Below the pieces are notes generated by a model. That model ran no database searches. It saw nothing but the letters and a program-made list of their open reading frames with translations, and had not been told where the DNA came from. This document shows, piece after piece, positions 44,348 through 52,803 of a DNA stretch of 64,000 nucleotides. Every line of letters starts with the position of its first letter. Position 1 is the first letter of the stretch. Source of the stretch: Paraburkholderia sejongensis (lineage in GTDB: Bacteria > Pseudomonadota > Gammaproteobacteria > Burkholderiales > Burkholderiaceae); contig NZ_JAJITD010000015.1 in assembly GCF_020880815.1 (NCBI RefSeq), positions 1 through 64,000 of the forward strand. Direction: 5' to 3'. The position numbers were made by a program, and so were the translations under genes.

Positions 44348-45655
44348 ATGTCGACCAACCGCAGCAAGCGACCCTCCCTCGCCCTCCGTGCGCACACGAC
44401 CACGCTGGTGATCGTCGCCGGCGCGCTGATCCTCAGCGCGGCGATGGGCATCCGCCAGACCTTCGGCCTGTTCATCGGCCCGTTCTCATTCGACCGCGGT
44501 CTGCCGGTGACGCAGATCGCGTTCGCGATCGCGCTGCACAACCTCGTATGGGGCTTCGCTCAACCGTTCGCGGGCGCCGCCGCGGACCGCTACGGCTCGG
44601 CGCCGGTGGTCGCGTTCGGCGCGACCACCTTCGCGGCCGGGCTCGCGCTGTCGGCGGTCGCGCCGAGCGGCGCGTGGCTGGTGATCGGGATGGGCCTGCT
44701 GGTCGGGGTCGGGGTCAGCTGCACGACATTCGGCGTCGTGCTGCCGGCGGTCGGGCGGATTGCGACGCCGCAGCAGCGCAGCATCGCGATGGGGCTCGTC
44801 AGCGCCGGCGGCTCGGCCGGCCAGGTGTTGATGGTGCCGCTCGTGCAAGGGATCAGGCTGCACGCGGGAATCGCGACGTCGCTGTTCGCGCTCGCATTCG
44901 TAATGCTGCTGTTCGCGCCGCTCGGCATCGTGCTCGATCGCCGCGCGCGGACCCAGGCCCAGCCGCGAGCGACGACGCCAACTCCGTTGCCGGCTGATCG
45001 TCCAACCCGGCCGCAGGAAACACCCGCCGCGCCGCTGCGCGAAGTGCTCGCGCAAGCGACTCGCCATCGCGGCTACCGTCTGCTGACGCTCGGCTTTTTC
45101 ACCTGCGGTTTCCAGCTCGCGTTCATCGCGACGCATCTGCCCGAATATCTGACGCTGTGCCATATGCCGCTCGGACTCGGCGCGACCGCGCTCGCGCTGA
45201 TCGGCCTGTTCAACATGGCGGGCAGTTGGGCATGCGGCTGGCTCGGCGGGCGGTTCCGCCAGCAGCACGTGCTCGGCTGGCTGTATCTGCTGCGCAGCGC
45301 GACGATCGGCGTCTTTTTCCTGCTGCCGAAGAGCACCGTGTCGGTCGTGATCTTCGCCGCGGTGATGGGCCTCACGTGGCTCGGCACGGTGCCGCTGACG
45401 AGCGGGCTCGTCGCCAGGGTGTTCGGCGTGCGCCACCTCGGCAGTCTGTTTGGCGTGTGCTTTCTGAGCCACCAGGTCGGCTCGTTTCTCGGCGCATGGC
45501 TCGGCGGCCTCGTGTTCGATCTGACCGGCTCGTATTCGCTGTTATGGGCGGCGACGATCGCCGCCGGACTGCTCGCGGCGCTGCTGCATTTTCCGATCGA
45601 CGATCGCGCGGTGGACACGCGTGAGCCGCGCGCGTCGGAGCCGGCGGCCGCGTGA
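44348..45655 (+). CDS. MFS transporter (monocarboxylate/OFA-like)
   Basis: Inner-membrane carrier of 435 residues and twelve helices, with a long charged loop in the middle (RTQAQPRATTPTPLPADRPT). The N-terminal MGIRQTFGLFIGPFSFDRG and DRYGSAPV motif resemble the oxalate/monocarboxylate carriers of the MFS. CAAGGAG lies before ATG 44348; the frame upstream is open but not coding. It is on the same strand as the LysR gene. Substrate is unknown. Confidence 0.86.
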   Translation: MSTNRSKRPSLALRAHTTTLVIVAGALILSAAMGIRQTFGLFIGPFSFDRGLPVTQIAFAIALHNLVWGFAQPFAGAAADRYGSAPVVAFGATTFAAGLALSAVAPSGAWLVIGMGLLVGVGVSCTTFGVVLPAVGRIATPQQRSIAMGLVSAGGSAGQVLMVPLVQGIRLHAGIATSLFALAFVMLLFAPLGIVLDRRARTQAQPRATTPTPLPADRPTRPQETPAAPLREVLAQATRHRGYRLLTLGFFTCGFQLAFIATHLPEYLTLCHMPLGLGATALALIGLFNMAGSWACGWLGGRFRQQHVLGWLYLLRSATIGVFFLLPKSTVSVVIFAAVMGLTWLGTVPLTSGLVARVFGVRHLGSLFGVCFLSHQVGSFLGAWLGGLVFDLTGSYSLLWAATIAAGLLAALLHFPIDDRAVDTREPRASEPAAA

Positions 45656-45719
45656 TTCACGCTATCGATACGCAAACCGAAGCAATCCGGCACGCGGCGC
45701 CCGGTTCGCCGCGAAGTCG

Positions 45720-46325
45720 TTATGGCTTCGCTGTCTCCGCCGCCGCCTTCGGCACCCGCCCCATCAGATAAAACTCGTCGTTCGGCCGCATCGAGATCAC
45801 GTTGGCCATCCGGTTCGACAGGCCGAAAAACGCGGTAATCGCCGCGATGTCCCAGATGTCTTCGTCGGTGAAACCGTGGCCGCGCAACGCCTGGAAGTCC
45901 TCTTCGTCGACGGTGCCCGAGGCGCGGCACACCTTCAGCGCGAAATCGAGCATCGCCTTCTGACGTTCGGTGATATCGGCCTTGCGATGATTGACCGCGA
46001 CCTGATCCGCGAGCAGCGGCGCCTTCTCGTAGATGCGCAGAATCGCGCCGTGTGCGACCACGCAGTACAGACAGTCGTTGACCCCGCTCGTCGCGACCAC
46101 GATCATCTCGCGCTCGCCCTTCGTGAGGCCGCCCTCTTTCAGCATCAACGCGTCGTGATATGCAAAGAACGCGCGAAACTCGTCGGGCCGATGCGCGAGC
46201 GTCAGAAACACGTTCGGCACGAAGCCGGCTTTTTCCTGTACTTCGAGAATACGGGCGCTGATATCGGCGGGCCACTCGCTCGGCTCGGGCACCGGGTAGC
46301 GGCTGATAGGCTGAAGCGTTGCCAT
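45720..46325 (-). CDS. AhpD-like peroxidase-related protein (carboxymuconolactone decarboxylase family)
   Basis: A 201-residue alkylhydroperoxidase-D-like protein. The core EREMIVVATSGVNDCLYCVVAH has the CxxC and His of this family (Glu, two Cys, His). N-terminal IQEKAGFVPNVFLTLAHRPDEF-type segment (VQEKAGFVPNVFLTLAHRP) marks the uncharacterised peroxidase-related group. Likely reduces organic peroxides with a thiol partner. It converges on the MFS gene and is divergent from the cupin gene. It is not a true carboxymuconolactone decarboxylase: it has the CxxC. Confidence 0.88.
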   Translation of the reverse strand: MATLQPISRYPVPEPSEWPADISARILEVQEKAGFVPNVFLTLAHRPDEFRAFFAYHDALMLKEGGLTKGEREMIVVATSGVNDCLYCVVAHGAILRIYEKAPLLADQVAVNHRKADITERQKAMLDFALKVCRASGTVDEEDFQALRGHGFTDEDIWDIAAITAFFGLSNRMANVISMRPNDEFYLMGRVPKAAAETAKP

Positions 46326-46505
46326 TCGCTGTCTCCGTGATGGGTGTACTTGTAGCGGTTCATTGTAGCAACGCCGCCACGCTCGATAACGTCCGATATC
46401 CGCCCCTCCAGCGCGTCCGCCGGCGCCTACACTCGACTAGTCGGTCCGCGATTGCGAGCCGGCCGCCAGCCGCCGCGCCGCGCGGCGACTCTCCGAGGAG
46501 CGAGC

Positions 46506-46922
46506 ATGGCAAACGTGATTCCCGACCCGCGCGCCGCCGTCGTCAAGGTGCGTCCGGAGCGCGAAATGGCGACCGCGCAGCGGCTGCCGTATTTCGTCGG
46601 CATTTCGGCGCAGACCGCGGGCGCTACCGGGCTGTCGATGTACATGGTCGTGGTGCCGCCGGGCGGCCATGCGGAGCCGCACTTTCACGCCGGCTACGAG
46701 ACCGCGATCTATCAGCTCGAAGGCCGGGTCGAGACGCGCTACGGCCCGGGGCTGCGCGAGTCGGTGATTACCGAGGCGGGCGACTTTCTGTTCATTGCGC
46801 CGGGCGTCCCGCATCAGCCGTTCAATCTCGAACCGCACGCGGTCGCGCGGGCGATCGTCGCGCGCAATCACGCGGACGAGCATGAGCAGGTGGTGCCTTA
46901 CGATCCGGCCGCCGATGCCTGA
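46506..46922 (+). CDS. Cupin-fold protein
   Basis: A 138-residue single cupin. Motif 1 is PPGGHAEPHFHAGYETAIYQLEG (His, His, Glu ligands) and motif 2 AGDFLFIAPGVPHQPFNL (His ligand), so a metal site is probable. GAGGAG precedes ATG 46506. Small cupins of this kind range from isomerases to dioxygenases and no activity can be named. It is divergent from the AhpD-like gene and 199 bp ahead of the DedA-rhodanese gene. Confidence 0.85.
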   Translation: MANVIPDPRAAVVKVRPEREMATAQRLPYFVGISAQTAGATGLSMYMVVVPPGGHAEPHFHAGYETAIYQLEGRVETRYGPGLRESVITEAGDFLFIAPGVPHQPFNLEPHAVARAIVARNHADEHEQVVPYDPAADA

Positions 46923-47121
46923 GCCACCCGAGCCCTTCAACAACCTTACCCGCAGCCTTTCACGGTCTTTCACGACACCGACCCGCTACCTGTGCTTAAA
47001 TCCGTCTTTCGCGCCGACGCGCCCGGCTTGCCCCCGCATTGCCGTACGCGTCGCATGGCCGTCCAGCGGCCGGGCGCGGACCGATTGCGGTTTCTCTCAT
47101 TGCTTTGTCAGGAGCGCGGTA

Positions 47122-48141
47122 GTGTGGCATTTCCCGATTGCTATTCCAGCGTCTCTCGGCGTCTGGGCCGTCTTCATGAGCGTGCTCGTCACGCAGCTCG
47201 GCATGCCGATTCCGGCCGCGCCGATGCTGGTCCTCGGCGGCACGATGGCCGCGATGGGGCAAACCTCGTATCCGAACGTGATCTTCGCGGCCGTCGGCGC
47301 GACGCTGCTGGCCGACTCGCTCTGGTTTTTCACCGGCCGCGCGTATGGCCGCCGGTTGCTGAACTATCTGGTGCGCTTCTCCCTGTCGCTCGACACCACC
47401 GTGCGGGTCGCGCGCAATACCTATGAACGCTACGGCGCGCCGATCCTGACGGTCGCCAAGTTCCTGCCGGGGCTCGGTCTGATTTCCGCGCCGCTGCTCG
47501 GCACCACCGCGATCGGCGTCGGCGTGTTCCTGTGGTGGGACCTGGTCGGCGCGACGCTGTGGGCCAGCGTGTGGGTGATCGGCGGCGGCGCTCTGCACGA
47601 TCAGATCGTGCAACTGATACTGGCCGTGCGCCACAACGGCGGCACGATCGTCGATACGTTCGCGGTGATCTTCGCGGCGGCTTTGCTGTATCGCTGGCTG
47701 CGCCGTTTGCAGTTTCGCCGCTGGCTCGCGCATACGCGCATCTCGCCCGAGCAGCTCGACGAAATGATGAAGTCGAACGAACCGCCGCTGATTCTCGATG
47801 CGCGGCCGAGTGTCGTGCGCGAAAAGGAATCGCACCGGATTGCCGGCGCGCGTCCGCTCGATCTCGAATCGCCCGAGCCGATTCATCCGGAGTATCTGAA
47901 GCGGCCGATCGTCGTCTATTGCGTATGTCCGAACGAAGCGACGGCCAAGCGCATCGTCAAACAGCTGCATCGCAAGAACATTCATCACGTTCGCGCGCTG
48001 AAGGGCGGCCTCGACGCATGGGAAAAGCGCGGTTATCCGGTCGAACCGTTGCCGCCCGACTTCAATACCGCGATGGCGCATATGCTCGAAGACCAGGGCC
48101 ACGAAGGCGAATACACGATCCGCGCGCGGCTCGCGAAATAA
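47122..48141 (+). CDS. DedA membrane protein fused to a rhodanese domain
   Basis: A 339-residue fusion. The N-terminal DedA/SNARE-associated domain (about 1-200) has the signatures MPIPAAPMLVLGG and FTGRAYGRRLL and KFLPGLGLISAPLLG, and about five membrane helices. After a linker with RWLRRLQFRRWL, a rhodanese domain (about 215-320) follows, with the active-site loop VYCVCPNEATA (Cys in the usual position) and GGLDAWEKRGYP. GTG 47122 is chosen by AGGAG at 7 bases; the frame reaches back to 46795 without a site. DedA proteins handle lipid flipping; a sulphur-transfer partner in cis is seen in related genomes and remains unexplained. Confidence 0.88.
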   Translation: MWHFPIAIPASLGVWAVFMSVLVTQLGMPIPAAPMLVLGGTMAAMGQTSYPNVIFAAVGATLLADSLWFFTGRAYGRRLLNYLVRFSLSLDTTVRVARNTYERYGAPILTVAKFLPGLGLISAPLLGTTAIGVGVFLWWDLVGATLWASVWVIGGGALHDQIVQLILAVRHNGGTIVDTFAVIFAAALLYRWLRRLQFRRWLAHTRISPEQLDEMMKSNEPPLILDARPSVVREKESHRIAGARPLDLESPEPIHPEYLKRPIVVYCVCPNEATAKRIVKQLHRKNIHHVRALKGGLDAWEKRGYPVEPLPPDFNTAMAHMLEDQGHEGEYTIRARLAK

Positions 48142-49031
48142 GCGCAATTCGCGCCGCAATCGGGCGCGAGTTCGACAGAATCCATCCGGCATCGCGCGCG
48201 ATGCCGGATTGCCAAAAAATAAAAATAAATTGACGGCATTTATAGCTCGTATATGCTTCCTACAGGTCGATCGGCTCGCGCACGCCGCTTAAGCACTGAA
48301 ATAAGTTCTGCATTACGTATCATCAGATTCTTGGCCGTGCAGCGAAAACGTCTCGCAGCGGTTTAAAGCGATCGACCCGCGTGCTGTTTCTTCCAGGTCC
48401 GCTACGGATTCGAAACAGAGCGCTCAATACTTCCCTCAACAACGCAGTCGAGTGTCATCGTGAGAGTCCGAGGCCCTTTGGTGAACTGGAATCGCAGTCA
48501 GGCACGCAGTATGTGCATTGACGGCGCCAGCGCCGACGGCAGCAGCGGCAGCCTTGCGTTTCGCCGCTTCCTGTCCGTCATCACAGTCCTGTCGCGTCGT
48601 TCGGTACGGCGCCGTAACGTGCTGTCCGCCCGTGCATTTATCGCCGTGCGCACAGACGAAGTCGCTTCGCTGCTGCCGTAGCGCCTCCCTTCCGTCATCT
48701 CATTCGCGGTTCGATTGATCCGTTTACTCGCGCTTGTTCGCGTTGAGTCGCGTTGACTCGCGAGCGAGTTGCTTGCGTCCGCGCGCTGCCGGCCGATAGC
48801 CGTACGTCGCGACTACGGATTAAATCGCATCCATTTCACTCAGCCCAATAAGCGCTGCGCGTTGTTGCGTCGATTTGCGCTGGCCTTGACTCGCCTGCGC
48901 GTTTTCCGATAGCGCCGTACGCCAATCCGAACGCCGTCGACTCGATCGCCGGCGCTGGATCGGCACGCCTGTTCGTTATGCAAGACAAACCCGCCTAACC
49001 GGCTCGCGCATCAAACACAGAGAGAACAATC
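48142..49031. other. Long upstream region of the polyamine genes
   Basis: 890 bp without a supported gene. It starts with a 26-bp perfect palindrome (48184-48209), and holds a GAGTC-GCGTT-GACTC inverted repeat (48745-48759). Short frames (for example 48460-48681) have no ribosome site or known product. The length would suit a long mRNA leader or complex promoter for the following gene. Confidence 0.5.
48184..48209. terminator. Perfect hairpin after the DedA-rhodanese gene
   Basis: Arms ATCCGGCATCG and CGATGCCGGAT close around CGCG. It stands 43 bp past the stop. A-rich sequence follows, not a T-tract, so termination may need Rho. Confidence 0.5.
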
Positions 49032-50366
49032 ATGCATGACATCGACGAATTTCTGAAAAAGCATCACGTGACCGAAATCGAAGCGATCATCCCGGACATG
49101 GCGGGTATCGCGCGCGGCAAGATCATTCCGCGCAGCAAGTTCGAATCGGGCGAGTCGATGCGTCTGCCGCAAGCGGTGATGGTCCAGACCGTGACCGGCG
49201 ACTATCCAAAAAGCGATTCGCTGACCGGCGTTACCGACCCCGACATGGTATGCGTACCCGACGCGAGCACGATCCGGATGATTCCGTGGGCGGTCGATCC
49301 AACCGCCCAGGTGATCCACGATTGCGTGCACTTCGACGGCACGCCGGTCGAAATTTCGCCGCGCTGCGTGCTGCGCCGCGTGCTCGACCTGTACCACGCG
49401 CGCGGCTGGAAGCCGGTGATCGCGCCGGAACTCGAATTCTATCTGGTCGATATGAACCGCGATCCCGATCTGCCGCTGCAACCGCCGGTCGGTCGTACCG
49501 GCCGCGCGGAAACCGGCCGCCAGGCGTATTCGATCGAAGCGGTCAACGAATTCGACCCGCTGTTCGAAGACATCTACGAGTACTGCGACGTACAGGAACT
49601 CGAAGTGGACACGCTGATTCACGAAGTCGGCGCCGCGCAGATGGAAATCAACTTCATGCACGGCGATCCGCTGAAACTCGCGGACAGCGTGTTTCTGTTC
49701 AAGCGCACCGTGCGCGAGGCCGCGCTGCGTCACAAGATGTACGCGACGTTCATGGCCAAACCGATGGAAGGCGAACCGGGCTCGGCGATGCATATGCATC
49801 AGAGTCTCGTCGACCTCGAAACCGGCCGCAATCTGTTCACTGCCGCGGATGGCGAACCGACCTCGCTGTTTACCGGCTATATCGCCGGCTTGCAGAAATA
49901 CACGCCGGCGCTGATGCCGATCTTCGCGCCATACATCAATTCGTACCGCCGACTGTCGCGCTTCATGGCCGCGCCGATCAACGTCGCGTGGGGTTACGAC
50001 AATCGTACGGTCGGCTTCCGGGTGCCGTATTCGGCGCCGGTCGCGCGCCGCATCGAGAACCGCATTCCGGGCGTCGATTGCAATCCGTATCTGGCGATTG
50101 CCGCGACGTTGGCCGCCGGTTATCTCGGCATTACGCAGCGACTCACCGCGACCGAACCGCTGACGAGCGACGGCTATGCGTTGCCGTATCAATTGCCGCG
50201 CAATCTCGAAGACGGTCTGTCGTTGATGAGCGCGTGCGAGCCGATTGCCGAAGTACTCGGCGAGAAGTTCGTCCGTGCGTATCTCGCGCTGAAAGAGACC
50301 GAATACGAAGCGTTTTTCCGCGTGATCAGTTCGTGGGAACGCCGGCATTTGCTGCTGCACGTGTGA
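49032..50366 (+). CDS. puuA: Gamma-glutamylputrescine synthetase (glutamine-synthetase family)
   Basis: ATP-dependent ligase of the glutamine synthetase fold, 444 residues. It has the family elements VIAPELEFYLVD, EVGAAQMEINFMHGDPL (metal Glu), GSAMHMHQSL (ATP-site His), and NRTVGFRVP. The N-terminal start MHDIDEFLKKHHVTEIEAIIPDMAGIARGK is typical for the PuuA branch and not for GlnA of nitrogen assimilation. It is followed after 44 bp by an omega-aminotransferase gene, so the two act in putrescine or related amine use. Puu specificity is inferred from this pairing; other GS-like amine ligases are possible. Confidence 0.86.
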   Translation: MHDIDEFLKKHHVTEIEAIIPDMAGIARGKIIPRSKFESGESMRLPQAVMVQTVTGDYPKSDSLTGVTDPDMVCVPDASTIRMIPWAVDPTAQVIHDCVHFDGTPVEISPRCVLRRVLDLYHARGWKPVIAPELEFYLVDMNRDPDLPLQPPVGRTGRAETGRQAYSIEAVNEFDPLFEDIYEYCDVQELEVDTLIHEVGAAQMEINFMHGDPLKLADSVFLFKRTVREAALRHKMYATFMAKPMEGEPGSAMHMHQSLVDLETGRNLFTAADGEPTSLFTGYIAGLQKYTPALMPIFAPYINSYRRLSRFMAAPINVAWGYDNRTVGFRVPYSAPVARRIENRIPGVDCNPYLAIAATLAAGYLGITQRLTATEPLTSDGYALPYQLPRNLEDGLSLMSACEPIAEVLGEKFVRAYLALKETEYEAFFRVISSWERRHLLLHV

Positions 50367-50410
50367 GCGTGGACGGCTAATCAGGATCTCAAACGAAAAC
50401 CGGAGGCTAT

Positions 50411-51868
50411 ATGAGCTATAAGACCGAGGAAGTCGCATTCGCAACGACGCCGGACGCCGGGCAGATCGTGGGCACGAGCAAGCAGACACTGAAAGCGACC
50501 GCGCGCAGCACCGCCGACTACCGCGCGTTGGATGCCGCGCACCATCTCCATCCGTTCTCGGATATGGGCGCGCTGAACCGCGCGGGCAGCCGCGTGATCG
50601 TCAAAGCGCACGGCGTGTATTTGTGGGACTCGGACGGCAACAAGATCATCGACGCAATGGCGGGACTATGGTGCGTGAACGTCGGCTATGGCCGCAAGGA
50701 ACTCGCCGACGCCGCGTATCGGCAGATGCAGGAACTGCCGTACTACAACACGTTCTTCAAGACCACGCATCCGCCGGTGATCGAACTGTCCGCACTGCTC
50801 GCCGAATTGACGCCCGCGCAGTTCAATCACTTCTTCTACTGCAACAGCGGTTCGGAAGGCAATGACACGGTGCTGCGCATCGTCCACCAATACTGGGCGA
50901 CGCAACGCCGCCCCGCGAAGAAGTTCGTCATCGCGCGCAAGAACGCTTATCACGGCTCGACGATCGCGGGCGGCACGCTCGGTGGGATGGCGTATATGCA
51001 TGAGCAGATGCCGTCGAAAGTCGAGAACATCGTGCATATCGATCAGCCGTATTTCTTCGGCGAAGCGGCGAGCGATCAGACGCCGGAAGAATTCGCATTG
51101 GAGCGGGCCCGGCAACTGGAACAGAAGATTCTCGAGCTCGGCGCGGACAATGTCGCCGCGTTTATCGGCGAGCCTTTCCAGGGAGCCGGCGGCGTGATTT
51201 TCCCGGCGGCAAACTATTGGCCGGAAATCCAGCGCATTTGCCGCAAATACGACGTGCTGCTGGTCGCGGACGAAGTGATCGGCGGCTTCGGGCGTACCGG
51301 CGAATGGTTCGCGCATCAGTACTTCGGCTTCGAGCCGGATCTGATTACGCTGGCCAAGGGGTTGACGAGCGGTTATGTGCCGATGGGCGCGGTCGGGCTG
51401 CATGAGCGCGTCGCGCGCGCACTGATCGAGCACGGTGAGTTCAATCACGGGCTGACGTATTCGGGGCATCCGGTGGCGGCTGCCGTTGCCGTCGCGAATC
51501 TGAAGCTGCTGCGCGATGAGAAGATCGTCGAGCGCGTGAAAGCGGATACCGGTCCGTACCTTCAGAACAGGCTGCGTGAGACGTTCGCCGGGCATCCGAT
51601 CGTCGGCGAGATCAGCGGTGCGGGTCTGGTTGCCGGCGTCCAGCTTGCGCTGGAGCCGCGCACCCGCAAGCGCTTCGACAATGGCGGTGAAGTCGGCACG
51701 CTGTGCCGAGATTTCTGCTTCAACGGCAATCTGGTGATGCGCGCGACCGGCGACCGGATGCTGCTGTCGCCGCCGCTGGTGATCAGCCGGCCGGAAATCG
51801 ACGAGATAGTGAGCAAGGCGAAAGCGGCGTTCGATGCGACCGCGCGGACGCTTGGGATTATCCTGTAG
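50411..51868 (+). CDS. spuC: Putrescine-pyruvate type omega-aminotransferase
   Basis: Pyridoxal-phosphate class III aminotransferase of 485 residues. Signatures: HPFSDMGALNRAGSRVI near the start, AMAGLWCVNVGYGRKELADA, FCNSGSEGNDT-like YCNSGSEGNDT, LLVADEVIGGFGRTGEWF, and the PLP Lys in LAKGLTSGYVPMGAVG. The N-terminal extension of 40 residues with RSTADYRALDAAHHLHPF is usual for SpuC-like enzymes. GGAGG lies before ATG 50411. Same operon as the puuA-like gene. Substrate specificity (putrescine, cadaverine or beta-alanine) is not settled by sequence. Confidence 0.86.
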   Translation: MSYKTEEVAFATTPDAGQIVGTSKQTLKATARSTADYRALDAAHHLHPFSDMGALNRAGSRVIVKAHGVYLWDSDGNKIIDAMAGLWCVNVGYGRKELADAAYRQMQELPYYNTFFKTTHPPVIELSALLAELTPAQFNHFFYCNSGSEGNDTVLRIVHQYWATQRRPAKKFVIARKNAYHGSTIAGGTLGGMAYMHEQMPSKVENIVHIDQPYFFGEAASDQTPEEFALERARQLEQKILELGADNVAAFIGEPFQGAGGVIFPAANYWPEIQRICRKYDVLLVADEVIGGFGRTGEWFAHQYFGFEPDLITLAKGLTSGYVPMGAVGLHERVARALIEHGEFNHGLTYSGHPVAAAVAVANLKLLRDEKIVERVKADTGPYLQNRLRETFAGHPIVGEISGAGLVAGVQLALEPRTRKRFDNGGEVGTLCRDFCFNGNLVMRATGDRMLLSPPLVISRPEIDEIVSKAKAAFDATARTLGIIL

Positions 51869-51969
51869 CGCAGGGGCGGCCCGCGGGTCGCCTGCCGAGG
51901 CACAGAGATTGCGCGATCCGAAGCTGCCTCCATCCGCCACCGCTCCACACCGACCAGGATTTTCCAGCC

Positions 51970-52707
51970 ATGAACGAATACTGCATGTTCAAAGGGAATT
52001 TACTGCGCGCCGCGCCTTTCAAGGATTCGTATGTGGGCAGTCCGCACTACGTCATTACGGTCACCGCCAACGACAACAAACCATTCAACCTCGTCGTGAA
52101 TTCGGCATCGACCCAGCCCGGTAAAAACGGCAGCGACGATGTGTACTTCTACGCCGACCTGAACTTCACCGATCCGCTGACCGCCAAACTAACGGCTCTC
52201 GCTCCCGGTCTCTACACCAGCGGCTTCCCACGCCTCGATTACTTCCAGGACAGCAGCCTGCTCGACATCCGCAGAATGCGGCCGATTCCATACAAGGACG
52301 AGAACGGCAACCGCGCCGACGTCAACGACATCGTCAACGGCATTCTGACGATCGACGAAAGCCAGCCGGCCGAAAGCCTGCCGTACGACAACGGCAGCGG
52401 TCAGCTGCATAACCGCGACTTCTGGACCCCGACCACCGCGGGCATCGTGGTTTACGGCTTCGGCTTTCTGTTCCTGCCGAAAAAGGACGGCCTGCACGAA
52501 ACCCACATGAATCAGGGCAATCCGCGCGGTCCGCACTACGACGAAAACGGCGCGTTCCAGGATGGCGCGGTAATCGTGCAGCGCGCCGACGGCTTCGCCG
52601 CGATGTTCACTGCGTTTCAGACCCAGTATCTGCCGACCGACGCGTCCGGCAATCCCGTGCCGAACGCACTGGCGTTGCCGGATTACATCCGCGGCGGCGG
52701 CAGCTAA
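51970..52707 (+). CDS. YukJ family protein (DUF2278)
   Basis: A 245-residue cytoplasmic protein of the DUF2278/YukJ family: VGSPHYVITVTANDNKPFNLVVNSAS, DNGSGQLHNRDFWTPTTAGIVVYGFGFLFLP and the metal-like NGNPRGPHYDENGAFQDGAVIVQ are the conserved segments. No ribosome site of note; ATG 51970 is the first in a frame otherwise overlapping the aminotransferase. It follows the polyamine genes by 101 bp. It converges on the porin remnant. Function unknown. Confidence 0.8.
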   Translation: MNEYCMFKGNLLRAAPFKDSYVGSPHYVITVTANDNKPFNLVVNSASTQPGKNGSDDVYFYADLNFTDPLTAKLTALAPGLYTSGFPRLDYFQDSSLLDIRRMRPIPYKDENGNRADVNDIVNGILTIDESQPAESLPYDNGSGQLHNRDFWTPTTAGIVVYGFGFLFLPKKDGLHETHMNQGNPRGPHYDENGAFQDGAVIVQRADGFAAMFTAFQTQYLPTDASGNPVPNALALPDYIRGGGS

Positions 52708-52708
52708 A

Positions 52709-52780
52709 TCAGAAGCTGTGCCGCAGACCCGCCATCAAACCCAACTGACCGGCGCCCGGCGCGGGCGTCGTGCCGCGGCC
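52709..52780 (-). pseudogene. 3' remnant of a porin gene
   Basis: On the minus strand the last about 20 codons read GTTPAPGAGQLGLMAGLRHSF and stop. This equals the C-terminus of the intact porin at 2661 (GTTPAKGASQLGMAAGLRHSF) in most positions. Upstream there is no barrel sequence: the MFS stop follows within about 25 bp. So a porin gene once stood behind the transporter gene and was lost by deletion. Confidence 0.75.
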
Positions 52781-52803
52781 GGACCGCCGGACCGCCGTAT
52801 CGC

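Noticed and set aside
45720-46325. Reading as carboxymuconolactone decarboxylase of the protocatechuate route
   Set aside because: The CxxC-His core belongs to AhpD-like peroxidase proteins; no other pca gene is near.
48460-48681. 73-codon ORF in the spacer before the polyamine genes
   Set aside because: No ribosome site and a Ser/Arg-rich product as expected for random GC-rich frames.
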